A DNA stretch of 64,000 bases, taken from positions 10,087 through 74,086 of the forward strand of contig CAJNDS010002057.1 in the NCBI GenBank assembly GCA_905221605.1, given 5' to 3'. This DNA is from Symbiodinium natans (taxonomy: Eukaryota; Sar; Dinophyceae; Suessiales; Symbiodiniaceae). Position numbers and translations under genes: made by a program. The notes under the pieces were generated by a model. The model made no database searches. It was given only the letters and a program-made list of their open reading frames with translations, and was not told the DNA's origin. Positions 45,091 to 57,479 of the stretch are shown in pieces; positions within the stretch are counted from its first letter, which is position 1, and each line of letters begins with the position of its first letter.

Positions 45091-45546
45091 TAGAAAGTTA
45101 GTACTACGAAGAGATTGCATTATTATTGAATTATAAGTGAACAGAGTGATCGCATGAATTCAATAATAATGCAAGAACGAAGTAAATTAAAGGGGCCCTT
45201 ATTTCGTACACTATTTTCGTGCGGTATAAAAGTCCCCTTTATAATACTATTTTGGGAGCGTATTTCGACCGCGCATATAATGAATGAAATGAATTAAAGG
45301 AGCGATCGAAATAAGCCCCGCAAAATATGCCTTTTATATTTTATTGTATTTCACGCCCAATAATAAGTCTTTTAACGGGGCGTGCACTCTTTTCTCTCTT
45401 TCTCACACGCATTTAATACGCAGGCAAACTTGTGCGCGCTTCGTATTATAAATGCGTGAGAGAAACGAAGAGAAAAGGGCCCCACGTAATAATAATAATG
45501 CAAAGCGTGCGTAAACTTACCTTTGCATTATAATTATTATGTGGGG

Positions 45547-45623
45547 GAGTGAATGAACTATGTGAATTCACGTACTACCTTAGGACTTATTATGAGTGTA
45601 ACCGCTAAAACACCTTGAGACCC
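45547..45623 (-). rRNA. rnl: LSU rRNA fragment, helices 69-71 region, copy 6
   Basis: CTACCTTAGGACTTATTATG at about 45576-45595, followed by the CGCCGCCTCATGACCCCG flank, as at 36142. Confidence 0.73.
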
Positions 45624-46655
45624 TAACTCTCATATCTTGGTCTAACCGCCGCCTCATGACCCCGTAAAACCCTTGTTGTTACCTTATGAACACCCCTATC
45701 TCTCGGGGTATTAAGTGAAGAGAGCTCATTTTAATAGTATTGTAAGGCGTGAACAGAGTGAACAACGCACGAATACTATTAAAAGGAGAGAACGAAGTGA
45801 AAGACGCATGAAATTCATGAACGAACGAAACAAGGAGAAGATTCCATGGGAAGGAGAGTTCACCCTTAGAAGCGATCCGTGAGCTGGGTTAATAGCGTCC
45901 AGCGGCAGTTTCTACCTCATGGTCCAGTTGTTGCGTTCATGCGTTCACACACTAATACTAATATTCACGCGTTAACTTGTAATATTAGTATTAATGTGCT
46001 CTCTTATTCTCTTCACGGTAATAATATTAATGACAAGGAGTGAGCGACGCGTGCATTATATTATTACAGGTGAAGAAAGAAGAAGAGAGAAAAGCCACAT
46101 AAAATATACTAAAAAGCGTGCACTTCATTTACCTTTTTAGTACATTTTATTAGGCTTTTAGTGAACGCAACCTTAACCTTATTGTTAGTACTGTTCCCCC
46201 GTTAACCAATCATCCGGGCTGGAACTACGAAGAGAGAAACGAATAAGGGAACGAATGTACTGAGTGAGCGCAATGAGTACAGGATGATAGCGGTCTAGCT
46301 CCTGGAAAAGCCGCATTATAAGGATGAACGAAGAGAAGACGCATGAATGGGCTTTTTAAGGGAGCAAAAGACCGCCAAGAATGAAGAGAGCATATTATTC
46401 GTGCTGGTAATAAGATGTCCTTTGCCTGGCGGTGAGATTAGAAGAAGGATGTGAGGAAAGGGGAATGTTGGACGTACCTTGACTGGCGGTTGAACTCAGA
46501 GAATGATTCGCGAGTACACGGTCAACCTTGGTTTTTCACGGGCCAGTAATAATATTATTTTCGTGCGTCCTAAAAGTCCTTACAAAATAATATTATGAAA
46601 GGCCCTATTATTTTATTAATGTTGCACGCACGTATACTTTTATGGGCGAATTAAT
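45624..46655. repeat. Second copy of the 17401-18330 block
   Basis: Direct copy including the peptidyl-transferase fragment (45829-45930) and the unassigned patch (46400-46528). Diverges from copy 1 after TAAAGAGTGAAA. Confidence 0.87.
45829..45930 (+). rRNA. rnl: LSU rRNA fragment, peptidyl-transferase region (2490-2560), copy 2
   Basis: Same as 17522-17622 except one A/C difference near 45916 (CTACCTCATGG against CTACATCATGG), just 3' of the conserved core. Confidence 0.72.
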
Positions 46656-47699
46656 AAAGAGTGAAACGCCCAATTTTGCGTGCATGTGTCGTTCATATGT
46701 TCACTTCGCTCACCCACGAACCGTGCTTTCATTACGTCCGTGTGTTCACTTCATTCACGTAATACTAATATGCTTACTACCCCGGGCAATAATAATAATA
46801 TGTTGGCCCGTGCGAAAATAATAAATGAATGCACGGGATAATAATTAGTACGAAGAGAAGATAGTAAGCGCACGAATTTTATATTGTAAGCGCACGAACG
46901 TAACGCACAAAAAACCCCCGTTCGCAGGCTCACTATTTTAATAGGAATACAAGCCTGTGGTTAAAAGGACTTATTATGACGCGTTCTCTGCGTTCGGGCG
47001 TTCCGTTCATAATAATACTTCGGCTTCGTGCTTTTACTGCGTGCATTACAAGCCTTATATTATTATTCTCTTCACTGTTCGCGAGCTCACGATAATAATA
47101 AACGAATTACACGTACAATCTGGTTCGTTCTCTATGTTCTCACGCTCACACACATATTATTCACGCGTGTTCACTTGTAATAATATTTAGTTCGCGTGTT
47201 CACATGTTCACTATATTTTATTCACTTCATACTAATATTGCACGGGCTCAATGTATTATAGTATTATGAGCCCGTAATAATATAATAATACGTGCGGGCA
47301 TAAAATAATTATAATGAAAGCCCGCATTAAATATACTACTTTTAATATAATAATAGCGGCCCCTATTAAATATTTGTTAAGGCCGCCCGAATAATAGTAA
47401 TATTAAGGGGGCTTTTGGTTGCGTTCACAATATTCGCACGGCATTCATGCGTCTTTTACTTCGTTCGCTCCTTATAATGCCGCGTGAATATTATTCTCTT
47501 CACTCACTACACTCTTTATAAACTATCCGGGGTGGTCACTGAGCGAGGGGAAAAGGTACTAAAAACTAGACCAAAGACTCAGGGATTCATGGTGGTAACA
47601 ACTGCCCCCGTTAACCGTCCGTGAACTCCTTAAAAGCCCACAAACATTATAATTCACGCACAAGTTTGTAATTATAATGTGGGCTTTTAGGAGATTCCG
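46656..47699. other. Single-copy hairpin DNA
   Basis: No long partner in the window. Hairpins include CCCGGGC-like stem near 46782-46836 and an apex loop read on minus at 47655-47669. A non-palindromic patch at 47525-47635 (GGGGTGGTCACTGAGCGAGG and on) may be an rRNA piece but is unassigned. No coding signal. Confidence 0.65.
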
Positions 47700-47885
47700 G
47701 AAGGTTAGACAGGCGGTTGGGGTCCCGAGGGTGGGTTCCTTGTCAAGAGAGTTCCTGTCACGTAGAAAGACTCATGATGGTACGGTTTCTAAGTAGATGG
47801 TTTCGAGTTTCAGGGCAAGAGGGTATATGGGTTCTCTGATGGGGGTTATTAATACTAGGAGATAGAGGTTAGGTGACAGGGAGAG
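47700..47885 (+). rRNA. rnl: LSU rRNA fragment (2060 region), truncated copy 2, then mosaic
   Basis: GTCACGTAGAAAGACTCATG at 47757-47776 with the upstream GGGTCCCGAGGGTGGGTTCC part. The conserved part stops after GGTTTCTAAGT and continues into recombined motifs, so it lacks the 3' portion present at 57520-57735. Confidence 0.5.
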
Positions 47886-47998
47886 AGCGGTTAACCTTTA
47901 CTTTTCCTTTCGTACACCATCAATCTCATGACACCTTAACTGCCCGGCGGTTCCAGTCCAAGAACTACTGACTCTGCCCTAGAATCCGTCCGTGAATG
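47886..47998 (-). rRNA. rnl: LSU rRNA fragment with sarcin-ricin loop, copy 4
   Basis: ACTTTTCCTTTCGTACACC at about 47900-47918; same flanks as copy 3. Confidence 0.65.
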
Positions 47999-48300
47999 CG
48001 TTTACTTCGTTCACTTATTCCCTTATAGCCCCTATATTAATAGTACGAAGTGAAGGTAAAGAATGCACGCTTCACTTCGTAATATTAATATAGGCCCTTT
48101 TCTCTCTTCTTTTTCTCTTCACATAATATTATTCACGCGCTTCGCTTGTAATAATATTATTATGAAGAGAACAGAAGTAGGAAAAGGAGTAAATAATAGA
48201 ATAATGTTGTGGCCGCACAGTTCTTTTCTTTCTTTCGTGCGTCATAATGTGCGCCCCAATAAAAACACTCATTACGGGCGCATAAAAGCACGCACACAAC
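47999..48300. repeat. Partial copy of the 39716-40020 block
   Basis: Same orientation as 11870-12135 and 39716-40015. Switches to block G sequence at about 48300 after GCACGCACAC. Confidence 0.83.
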
Positions 48301-49320
48301 TCTTTTAATTCGCGAACTAACTTCGTTCGCATGCTCACGTCTTTTAATAGGAAGACCGCCGGTAAGAACTGAATGTGTGGTCCAACAGCCCGGAAAACCC
48401 CCTAATATTATATGAACGAAGTATTTTAACGGTCCAAATAGTACTTTTATTCACTGGCCCGTACTATTATTACGTAGAGAGAAGTGATTACAATAAAATT
48501 ATGAGAGCGCGCAATAATATTATTGTAAGCACGTACGAACGAAGTACCAACATCAGGTTCTCCAGCTATAACCGTGTAACACCTTGGAATCCTGACCATT
48601 GAGCCCTTAGTATTATAGCTGGTTAACCTTCCCAAAAGCCCTTAATTTTAATATTAAATGTAATGGTAAGGACGCAAGGACGCACGCATTCCATTTTGAA
48701 TATAAAATTTAGGTCTTTTGCCCACAGTTCTAGACCCTTGGATTCATCACCCAGTTCTTTCTAGCGGTTACAAATGATTTCCTCTTCCAAAATCCTGTCT
48801 CACTGCGTTAATATTTTAATGGTCGTTTTCGTGCTTCCTTTTCATTCATTACAAAACGCCATTAAAATATTCATACGGGCTAGTTCACATCTTATTACTT
48901 TATTACTAGCCCGTACACTAATTATGCACGCAGTAAGTTCTTTTCACGCGTGCTATAATACTATTATTCTCTTATCGCGGGCTCATAATAAAATAGTAAA
49001 ATTGCCCGCGGGATGCATGAAGAGAATAATATGAGGATTTAATATTATGTCCCGGGCATATAATAATATAATAAAGACGCCCGGGGTAATAAGATAAAAA
49101 GACCATATAATTTTATATTAAATTGTAAGGAATGAAACGAAGTGTAAAGACGCACGAATTTAATAATAAAATTTGGGCTTTTTCGTACACGCGTAAACAC
49201 ATGGGCGAATTTCCTAAAAAGCCCATACAATTATAATGCGTGCACAAGTTTACCATTATAATATGGGCTTTTAAGGAATTATATTCGCCCATACGTTCAC
49301 ACCCTTGCCTCACGGTCTGG
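48300..49320. repeat. Block G, inverted copy
   Basis: Reverse complement of 25621-26620. One hairpin (49210-49265) has arms different from those in the forward copies but keeps the enclosing GGGCGAAT/ATTCGCCC stem. Confidence 0.85.
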
Positions 49321-49693
49321 TTCACATATCCTGTTGTTGGGGCCGTTCGCTCTCTCACTCATTTCGTACACTTGTAATATAATTATTCACGCGTGTACTC
49401 ATTCATTCATAGTGCTCACTTCATATTATTAATAGTGTAATTTCATAGTATATTTAATAGTAATTTCATAGTGTAATCATTAACTTGTTCTCTTAATATT
49501 ACCCCGGGCAGTAGTATTAATATTAGCCCGGGATAGTTATTAGTTTACTGGTGAAGGTTATAATCTACTGTCTCAGCACACGGTTATAGTACGTTCTCCA
49601 AGCCCCGGTGACTGCCGAAAGGTGAATCACTGACCTAGAAATTGTATCATCCTGGAAGTCCCAGAGAGCATATTAGTACTATTAATAAGAGCC
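49321..49693. other. Single-copy spacer before second cob unit
   Basis: Hairpin CCCGGGC stem at about 49503-49532, a minisatellite-like TTTCATAGT(G/A)TA repeat near 49440-49475, and an unassigned non-palindromic patch at 49545-49665. No gene seen. Confidence 0.6.
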
Positions 49694-50321
49694 CCGTGCA
49701 TTAATTATATTTTAAGTTCGCACGGGATAAAAAGCCGAAGTGAATTAGAATCACGCGTTTACAAAGAGTGAAACGATTGCGTGAAACGAGTGATAATAAT
49801 GAACGAAGCGCCCATGTGTTCACTTAGTACTTAATTAGTGAAGATAATACGAAGCGTGAAGCGTACGAACTAGCCGTGTGTGAACGCATTAATAAAGTTC
49901 ATTGCAATTATATTTTCATCCTAATAATAATACAAGGTTAAGAAAGAAGCGAATTTACTATATTTTAATGCGTTCACTCATTCATTCCTTTCATATTAAA
50001 TTTACTGTCACGTGTACGCATTAAAATCGTGTAAATGCTGCGTTCATTATATTATTTCGGCTTTCGTGCATCATTTTATTCTTTACAAAGCCTTTTAATA
50101 TACTAAATGAACGCAACAACCATATCATTGAGGCTATCCTATGAACCGGGACGTACTACTTCTATAGGATAACCACAAAGAACCTAATTTAGTATCTTGG
50201 TGATGGTTGTTCTCTTCACCTGGTATTTTACTAATAATACGGGCCCGTGCGTAATAATAGTAATAATACGGGCTAGTACTTACTATATAATTGGGCCCGT
50301 AATAATAAACTCATAAACAAA

Positions 50322-51454
50322 GTGAATGCAGCATATTTTGTATTACTAATGAAATCTCATTTACAATCATATCCTTGTCCTTTGATCATAAATTATTTTT
50401 GGAATATTGGTTTTTTATTAGGAATTACTATTTTATTACAAATTATTACAGGAATCTTCTTAGGTTTACATTATACATCAGATATTAATTCAGCATATTT
50501 TTCTCTTTTCTTTTTAATTAGAGAAATATATTATGGATGGTGTTTACGTTATCTTCATTCTAATGGTGTATCATTTGTCTTTCTTTTTATATTTCTTCAT
50601 CTTGGAAGAGCTATATCTTATGCTTCATATTTTTATAATCCAAATACTTGGTTTTCTGGAATTATTATTTACTTCTTCTTAATGGGAACAGCATTTATGG
50701 GTTATGTTTTACCTTTAGGACAAATGAGTTTATGAGGAGTTACAGTAATTACAAATTTATTATCTCCATTTCCATCTTTAATAGAATGGCTTTGTGGAGG
50801 ACATTATATTTACAATCCAACATTAAAGAGGTTCTTTGTCTTTCATTTTCTATTTCCATTTCTTCTTTGTGCTTTTCTTCTTTTTCATATTTTAATCTAC
50901 ATTTTCTATCTTCTAATAATCCTTTAAGGAAGTCCACTAATGATAAAATAGCATTTTTTCCTTTCATTATTAGTAAAGATTTCTATGGAAAGATATTAAT
51001 TCTCTATCTATATCTTCTTCAAATTCATTTCGGCTTCTCTTCTTTCTCACATCCAGATAATGCATTAGAAGCATGTGGATTACTTACTCCTTTACATATA
51101 GTACCTGAATGGTATTTCTTATGCCAATATGCTATGTTAAAAGCTGTACCAAATAAAAATGCAGGATTCATTATCTTATTTACTTCTATCTTCATCCTAT
51201 TTTACTTTATGAGAAGTCTTTCAATGTCATTCTATTTTATAATTAAGACGTCCAGTAGATTTAATGGTTTTTATCTGTGCTTTTGGTTTCTTTCACTTTT
51301 TTCTTTTATTTGGATAGGTGGTCAATTTCCTGTAGACAACTTTCTATCTTATGGTCGTATCTTGACATTACATTATTATCTTCTTATTTTCTGGTGTGTT
51401 CTTTCGCTCAGTATATTCGCTCTATTATTCTATTATCTGTACACGCGGCAATAA
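50322..51454 (+). pseudogene. cob: Apocytochrome b, copy 2 (one-base frameshift)
   Basis: Second copy of the complex III cytochrome b gene, on the same strand as copy 1 and inside a 3.1 kb repeat. It is one base shorter: the T run at 50890-50893 has four T where copy 1 (2046-2050) has five, which shifts the frame in the fourth transmembrane region just after the second heme-ligand pair. The same TGA occurs in place of conserved Trp (50733-50735). Otherwise it looks better conserved than copy 1: Arg at the W-C-L-R-Y-L-H site, PEWY instead of PDWY, and Phe instead of Leu just before PFIIS. The shift could be a real mutation, a homopolymer assembly error, or a difference corrected at RNA level. 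GTG 50322 is used as start, as in copy 1. Called pseudogene only because the reading frame is broken as given. Confidence 0.85.
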
Positions 51455-51995
51455 GTTTATTCGTGAAGCCGCGATAATAATAATATTGTAAGGGCTTATA
51501 ATTTAGTATATTTTATAAGGATTACGAATGAAAATATACTAAATTAGTAGCCCGTTAAAAGACGTCCAAAAACCCACTATTATTTTATTAGTATTTTATT
51601 AGGGATTTATTATGTATTTATTAGGTATTTTATAGGGGTTTTCGTGTACTTCGTTCTCTCCTTTTCATATTAATTCACGCATTCGCTTATTTCATTCGCT
51701 TCTTTGTAATTAATATGAAAATGAGCTCTCTTCGTAGTATTACATGGAGAGAATGAAGTAAAAGCCCCCTTTATTAATAGTATTTTATTGGGGCTTTTTA
51801 CACACACTAATACTACTATTTCTACGGGCCGTACTAATTCTCTTATTGGCCCGTCACATAATACTATTTTATTAATTATAACCGGGCCTATATTATATTC
51901 AATTCATGGCCCGGTAAGAATAGAATAATAGAGTGTGAAGAGAATAATATTATTGCAATGAACTTCGTGAAGCGCGAATAATATTATGAACGAAG

Positions 51996-52071
51996 CCCAC
52001 GGACAGACCACCATCAACAGGTTCTCCACACAGTAAATCCACCATCTGTCACTCTCTGTTAGTACTAACCG
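51996..52071 (-). rRNA. Possible SSU rRNA fragment (1050 region), copy 2
   Basis: Unchanged copy of 3152-3228. Confidence 0.35.
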
Positions 52072-52781
52072 TGTATTTTATTAGTGAATAAAGAGAAGAG
52101 AATACGTGAATGAGTGCGTTTATAAGGAAAGAACGCAGTGAATGACGCATGAAACGCATGAATGAAACGTATGAACGGAACAAGAGAGCACTAATAATAG
52201 AGTTACAAGTGAGCGCGTGAACTATATTATTATGCGAACGAAACAACCTTTTGGACGTATTATTGACCACACGCACCAATCATTACCTTCATGAATAGGT
52301 CCTTTAATGTAATATTCCCCGGGCACATAATAAAATACTAAATAAGCCCTGGATACGAACTAAATGAATAATAGAGTTACCGCCCGGGCTGGACGTACCA
52401 AAAGTCCTATTATTATAAGTGTACGGGCGTTCTATTTACTAGCCCGTCCATCACCAGTAAACATTAGAATTATAGTATTATAAGGGGGCAATATTAATAG
52501 TACTTTGTTGCCCCCTTATAAACCCCTTAATAATAATACTAATGGCCCGGGATATTTTAATAATAAATCCATTAGAATTACAGTGAAGAGAACTATATTA
52601 TAAGGGGAAGCGAGTAAGCGCGCGAACGAAGCGCCCAACATTGCTCACTCACTTCGTATTATCTTCACGAAGTTAACTCCTTCACTCATAGTATTCATGC
52701 CTTTCCTATTATATTAAGAGAACGCATGAATCCCCCAATTTATTATTTATTATTTTCCCCTTTACATTTAATATTAAATTG

Positions 52782-53014
52782 TGCTCTCTTCACGTATTCA
52801 TTCTATTATTGCATCCCGGGCGAAATAATAAATAATAAATGCCCGGGGAAAAAGGGCAAATTTTATTAATTAAAATCGTGCGTCACGGGCTCCTTACATT
52901 TTAATTATAAAATTATATGCCATTTTAGTAGATTTACCGGGCGGACACCAGACCACGGATTCATTAACAGGACACGGGTGAACGGTAAATCTAATGTCCT
53001 AGAGTTTCCTAGAG
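52782..53014. repeat. Segment inverted relative to 19768-19925
   Basis: 52845-52995 is the reverse complement of 19768-19925; the rest is a CCCGGGC-stem hairpin and short spacer. Confidence 0.7.
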
Positions 53015-53349
53015 GTAATTCTTGGGCTTTTCCTACATCTGCTGCACGGACCCCAGGATACGCCCCTAAGAACCCCCAATTATAATATTATTAATGCGCG
53101 TGCGTGAACTTACCGCAGTAATACTATTATATTGGGTTCTTAGTGGCTTGGAACAAGGTTGGGTCTCAAGGTGTGATGGGTGCTGTCTTAAAGGTTGGGC
53201 GGGTCTCAAGGTGTGTTTTACGGTTATGATCATAATGCTGTGTGTTACTAGAGATAGAGGTTAATATGGCCTGGTGATAGAGTTATATGGCTGGTGATAG
53301 AGGTGATTGGTTAGAGATAGAGATAGAGGTTAGGTGACAGGGAGTGAGA
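53015..53349. other. Hairpin plus indel-rich mosaic
   Basis: Starts with a hairpin flanked by AACCCCCAATTATAATA/TATATTGGGTT, then two GGGTCTCAAGGTGTG motifs and several GATAGAG units in a noisier arrangement than at 10881-11017. No gene. Confidence 0.5.
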
Positions 53350-53465
53350 GCGGTTAACCTTTACTTTCCTTTCGTTACACCATCAATTCATGACACTTCT
53401 GTAACTGTCCCGGCTGGTTCCAGCTCCGCAAGAACTACTGACTCTGCCCTAGAATCCGTCCGTGA
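53350..53465 (-). pseudogene. Degenerate sarcin-ricin loop fragment
   Basis: Corresponds to 39596-39715 but with several small indels. In the loop itself an extra base gives GGTGTAACGAAAGG (minus strand) instead of GGTGTACGAAAGG, which would break the strictly conserved loop. Decayed copy or assembly noise. Confidence 0.5.
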
Positions 53466-53810
53466 ATGCGTTTACTTCGTTCACTTATTCACTTATAGCC
53501 CCTAAATTAATAGTACTAAAGGGGTAAATTAATGCACGCCCTTTAGTACTATTAAGATAGGGCCCTTTAATGATTAATATTATTATTACGGCGCGCATTC
53601 TTTGCCCGTAATAATACTATTAATGATTAAAGGGGAGAAAGAACGTAGTGTGTGAACTTAGTGATCAAAAGCCCCCATTATAGTATTACAGGGGGCTTTT
53701 GGATCACTTCGTTCACTAGTGGTTACGTTCATACTAATATTAATACGGGCTTACAATGAGTGAACGCAGTGAGTGAAGCGTGAAGCCCGTATGAATATTA
53801 TGAACGTAAC
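53466..53810. repeat. Hairpin cluster
   Basis: Includes one of the cleanest hairpins in the window: arms TTAATAGTACTAAAGGG (53507-53523) and its complement (53539-53555) around a 15-base apex loop, and an AAAAGCCCCC/GGGGGCTTTT hairpin near 53667-53701. Confidence 0.8.
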
Positions 53811-54705
53811 ACGGGCTAGTGCGCGAGCATATAATACGTTCATTCGGCTCGCTAGTTCGCCCGTATAATAATAAAAGCACAAATGAGTGCACGAAGTAAT
53901 CGAATGCGTGCGCCCTTTTCCTTTTTCTTTTCTCCTTTTATTAGTCTTTTTAATCGCGCACGCAGTAAGCATATGATTCGTGCGGTCGCTCTCTTCTTTC
54001 TCTCCCTTACAATCATATCCTCACAGCGGTCCCCTTAAAATCCCAATAAAAAGAAGAGAAAAAGGAAGGGCTTTTAAGGGAGCGTGAGGACATGAGTGAA
54101 AGAGTGAGAGAACACGGGCTAGTATTAATATCGTTTCGCCCGTGTCATTCTATTCTTATTATCTTCACGGGCACATATTATCTTTACTAGCCCGCGTGTG
54201 CGCTCTTTCCACGATTCACGCGTCCTATAATAATACTATTAAAGCGCACACACATTATATTATAAGTGCGCGATAATAGTATAATTAAAGGCCCCGTTCT
54301 TCGTTCACTTAGTTCGCGCTTATTATAATATAGTTCGTGCTTTCATTACAAATATATTATAAGCGCGTACACGTGAAGAGAACACCATAAACACTATTAA
54401 TAGTATTATAAGGGAGTTTACGGACGCATGAATACTATTAATAGGGGCTTATGGGTGAACGAAACAAATGATGCGTACGAAATGCGCGTGAAAAATAGTT
54501 GTTTTAATGCACGCGCGAACGTACGCAAAAGACCGTGCAAAATAGTAGTCTTTTATCGCACGGTTAATATTATTATTGCACGCCCCATTAATTTTCTAGT
54601 CTTTTTACTGGCGTGCGTACGTTCATTCGCTTATTCACTCACTCCACTCTCTTCACACACCATTAATAATATTAATACTGTGAAGAGAACGCATTATATT
54701 AATTT
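53811..54705. repeat. 0.9 kb block, inverted copy at 59817-60714
   Basis: Reverse complement at 59817-60714. Contains ACGGGCTAGT-stem hairpins and a GGGAGTTTACGGACGCATGA-type loop near 54412-54432 between AATAGTATT arms. No gene. Confidence 0.87.
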
Positions 54706-56395
54706 ATAAGCGAATGAACAGAGTGAATGAACGCATGAAATTAATATAAGCGTGAACGTAACCATACAGTACTTTTATTAGTAGTATTATTAAGGATTAC
54801 GTGAAGAGAATGCGTGAACGAAACTTGCAAGGGAATGAAATGAACGCGCGAAGTGAGTAAAACGCATGAACGTAACACGAAGAGAACGTACTTATAATAT
54901 TATAATGCATGAAGTGCGTAATATAATATGAACGAAGTGTGCCCCTTTAATATATTTCTTTTCACGGGGGCACAATAATATTCTCTTCGTAAAATTATGT
55001 ACGGGCTTATTATATAATCACTAGCCCGTTTACTATTAATATGAAGAGAATAGAATGATTATAACGTAGAGATTTCATTCTATATTAAATTCACTCACTA
55101 ATATGCTATTTACCCGGGCCATTATTATAATATTGAGGCCCGGAATAATAGTAAATGAGAGATAGAGTGTAGAGAGCATATTAATTGTATTTACAAGTGA
55201 ACGAAAGAAAGGAGTGAGCGCGTGAAATACAATTAATGGGCGAACGAAACCCACCAAAATTCAACCATTCACTCAGTACATTCTCTTCATATTGTTCATG
55301 CGCACGCCTCATAAAAAGACTTACTATTTGGCGTGCATTATTCTTTTCTCTATTTTTCTTCTTTCTTCATTCCTTTCCTAATTTTTCTTGTTGTTCAATT
55401 GAGTTCATGCGTCATTCATATCTTCACTCCTTATAACTCAATTAAACAAGCAAAATAAGAGAATTAGAATGAAGAATCCAGTAAAATACACGGGCTTATA
55501 ATAAAAACGCACGCGTGCACTTCATTCGCAAGCTCATTCGTTTACAGCACGAAGTAATAATAAGCCCGCGTATTAGTATTATTGCGTGCGTACACTATAA
55601 AAGCCCAGTAAAAATACTAATATTTGGGCTTTTGTTTCGTACGCACATAAAATTAGTATGTTTCGTGCGTGAATTCATGCGCTCATTGCATTCACTTCGT
55701 TCATTTTATTCGCTTATTCGTTCACTCATTCACTACATTCACACAATTATTATATTTCACGCACTTGTTCATTCACGCTGTTCATTCACTTCGTTTGTAA
55801 ATATAATATTGTGTGTACTTCGTTCCTAATTCTCTTATCTTCGCGGGCTTTACACGGGCGCACTCATGCACTACATTTATCGTGCGTATTAATAGCCCGC
55901 GGTAAACATTAATAATATTATAGCGGGTGAGGGTGGTTGACAGGGCTTTTTCTAGTGACAGGAAGAATCAAGGGGTCCCTATAATTATAGTACTAATTCT
56001 AAGGTAAAGTATGCACGCTTAGAATTAGTACATAGAATTATAGGGGCATAAAGGACGTACATTATAAGCCCCAATATAATAATACGGGCCTTACGTTCAC
56101 TTCATGCATTCTTTATAAGTGAACTGGCCCTTAGTATTATAATTGTAGGGGCTTTTAATGAGTCCTTTAATGCGGTAACTTGTCAATGGTGGTTTTACTG
56201 CGTTCATTCGTGCCCCTAATTTAATATTATTATTGTAATCGCGCACAAGTTTGCATTAAAATAATACTATTAAAGGGGCACTATGAATGAGGCAGTAAAC
56301 GCACGCATGACAAGTGAACGCAACAAGACCCAGAAATTGCCTGGACATTTGGTCGGTTAACAGTACTAAAAGACCACCATTATTACCCCCTTGTT
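54706..56395. other. Single-copy hairpin DNA
   Basis: No long partner in the window. Carries GGGCCC- and CGCGGGC-stem hairpins, a compound element near 55490-55575 (CGGGC stem enclosing GCACGCGTGC), and a clean hairpin with a 14-base apex loop at 56004-56017. Non-palindromic patches at 55915-55975 and 56310-56400 are unassigned. No coding signal. Confidence 0.65.
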
Positions 56396-56640
56396 CACCC
56401 ATCACACCTTGAGACCCTAACCTTTAAGACAGCACCCATCACACCTTGAGACCCTGTTAACGCCTGGTCTGGATAACACTCGTCTTTTCATGAGTCTTAC
56501 CGCTGGAGCTGGAACTAGATGCATGAGTCTTCTGTCTTCATCTCCAAGTCTAGGGTCCTTTCCCCATTATTATAATACGGGCTTTAAATGCGCGAGCTTA
56601 TTTAATGTACGCCCGTAATATAATAATAGGGGCTTTGTTT
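56396..56640. repeat. Inverted partial copy of block C
   Basis: Reverse complement of about 6575-6780, including the minus-strand 530-loop fragment and two ACACCTTGAGACCC motifs. Confidence 0.83.
56454..56568 (-). rRNA. rns: SSU rRNA fragment with 530 loop, copy 4
   Basis: CTTACCGCTGGAGCTGGAAC at about 56497-56516 is the reverse complement of the 530-loop core. The only minus-strand copy in the window. Confidence 0.7.
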
Positions 56641-57479
56641 AATTACAAATGCAATGCAAAGGAATGCGTGAATTAAACAAGCGAAAGAAATATGAAACAA
56701 AAGACCAAAAGAAATATGAAATGAATTTAACGTATGAACGAATTAGTAATATGAAGAGATTTATTATAGGATTTCCAAGGTGAAGAGATTTCCTGCGTCA
56801 TAGTGTTCCCTTTTATCTATTTTTCTACCTTAATTTCATCATCCAGTACATTATAACCACCATCAGAATCCTATTGCGTTCAATCCTGCGTTCACGCGGT
56901 AATATTCATATTCTCATCGTGTTTCCTTCACGAATATATTTCTTTCACTTATAATATAGTACGTTCTCTTCATATAATAAGTAATGACCCTGTAGAATTA
57001 GATCTAGGATTTTATTATTATAATGCTTACTAATTCTCTACTTTCGTTCACTATAATATATTCATGCGGGCGTACTAATTCTCTACACTTTTATTATCTT
57101 ATTTCGGCTGTCAAGGTCCAACATTGGTTTTTGCTGGATCACTTGTTTACTTCGTTCATACATTAATAACGGATTTCATGAGTCTTTTCATTCCTTATAA
57201 ATCCGCTATTAATGTTCTCACTACGTTCTCTTCATAATACTAATGGTGGTACTTCGTGAGCGCATGAACTTAATGATCATAAGGGCGCTCACATGTTACG
57301 TTCACGTGTTCACGCACTATTATTATATTCATGCGTCCCTTATAATATAATAATAGAGCGCTCACTACGTTCTCTTCACACATCCTCACGCCCACGTTTC
57401 GCTCGTGCACGAAGTAAATTCACGCGTTCGCTTGGCTTCCTTGTAATTTACTTCACTCACTCTCTTCACTTATAACTAT
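56641..57479. other. Single-copy DNA with possible SSU 3' end
   Basis: Less palindromic than average. Hairpins near 57155-57215 (AATAACGGATTT arms) and 57285-57370. Patches at 56750-56880 and 56985-57020 are unassigned. The possible SSU 3' terminal region is listed separately. Confidence 0.6.
57095..57145 (+). rRNA. Possible SSU rRNA 3' terminal fragment
   Basis: GTCAAGGTCCAACATTGGTT followed by TTTGCTGGATCACTTG resembles the universal SSU 3' end GTAACAAGGTAACCGTAGGGGAACCTGCGGCTGGATCACCTCC. The AAGGT and GCTGGATCAC ends are well placed; the middle is poor. Single copy in this window. Confidence 0.42.

Larger units (their letters stand above)
43095..45623. repeat. Blocks F' and A' (inverted), third copy
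   Basis: Direct copy of 33690-36228 (2.5 kb), including the SSU-like patch at 44999-45090 and H69-71 at 45547-45623. Scattered single-base changes only. Confidence 0.9.
49694..52781. repeat. cob repeat unit, copy 2
   Basis: Direct copy of 853-3937. At its left edge the CCCGTGC/GCACGGG hairpin is intact, unlike copy 1. The right edge switches sequence within ATTTAATATTAAATTGT. Non-coding parts carry the same hairpins and SSU-like patch. Confidence 0.9.

Noticed and set aside
53690-53710. TTTTGGATCACTTCG as a second SSU 3' end
   Set aside because: It lies at the arm of a simple GGGGGCTTTT hairpin with no upstream SSU similarity.
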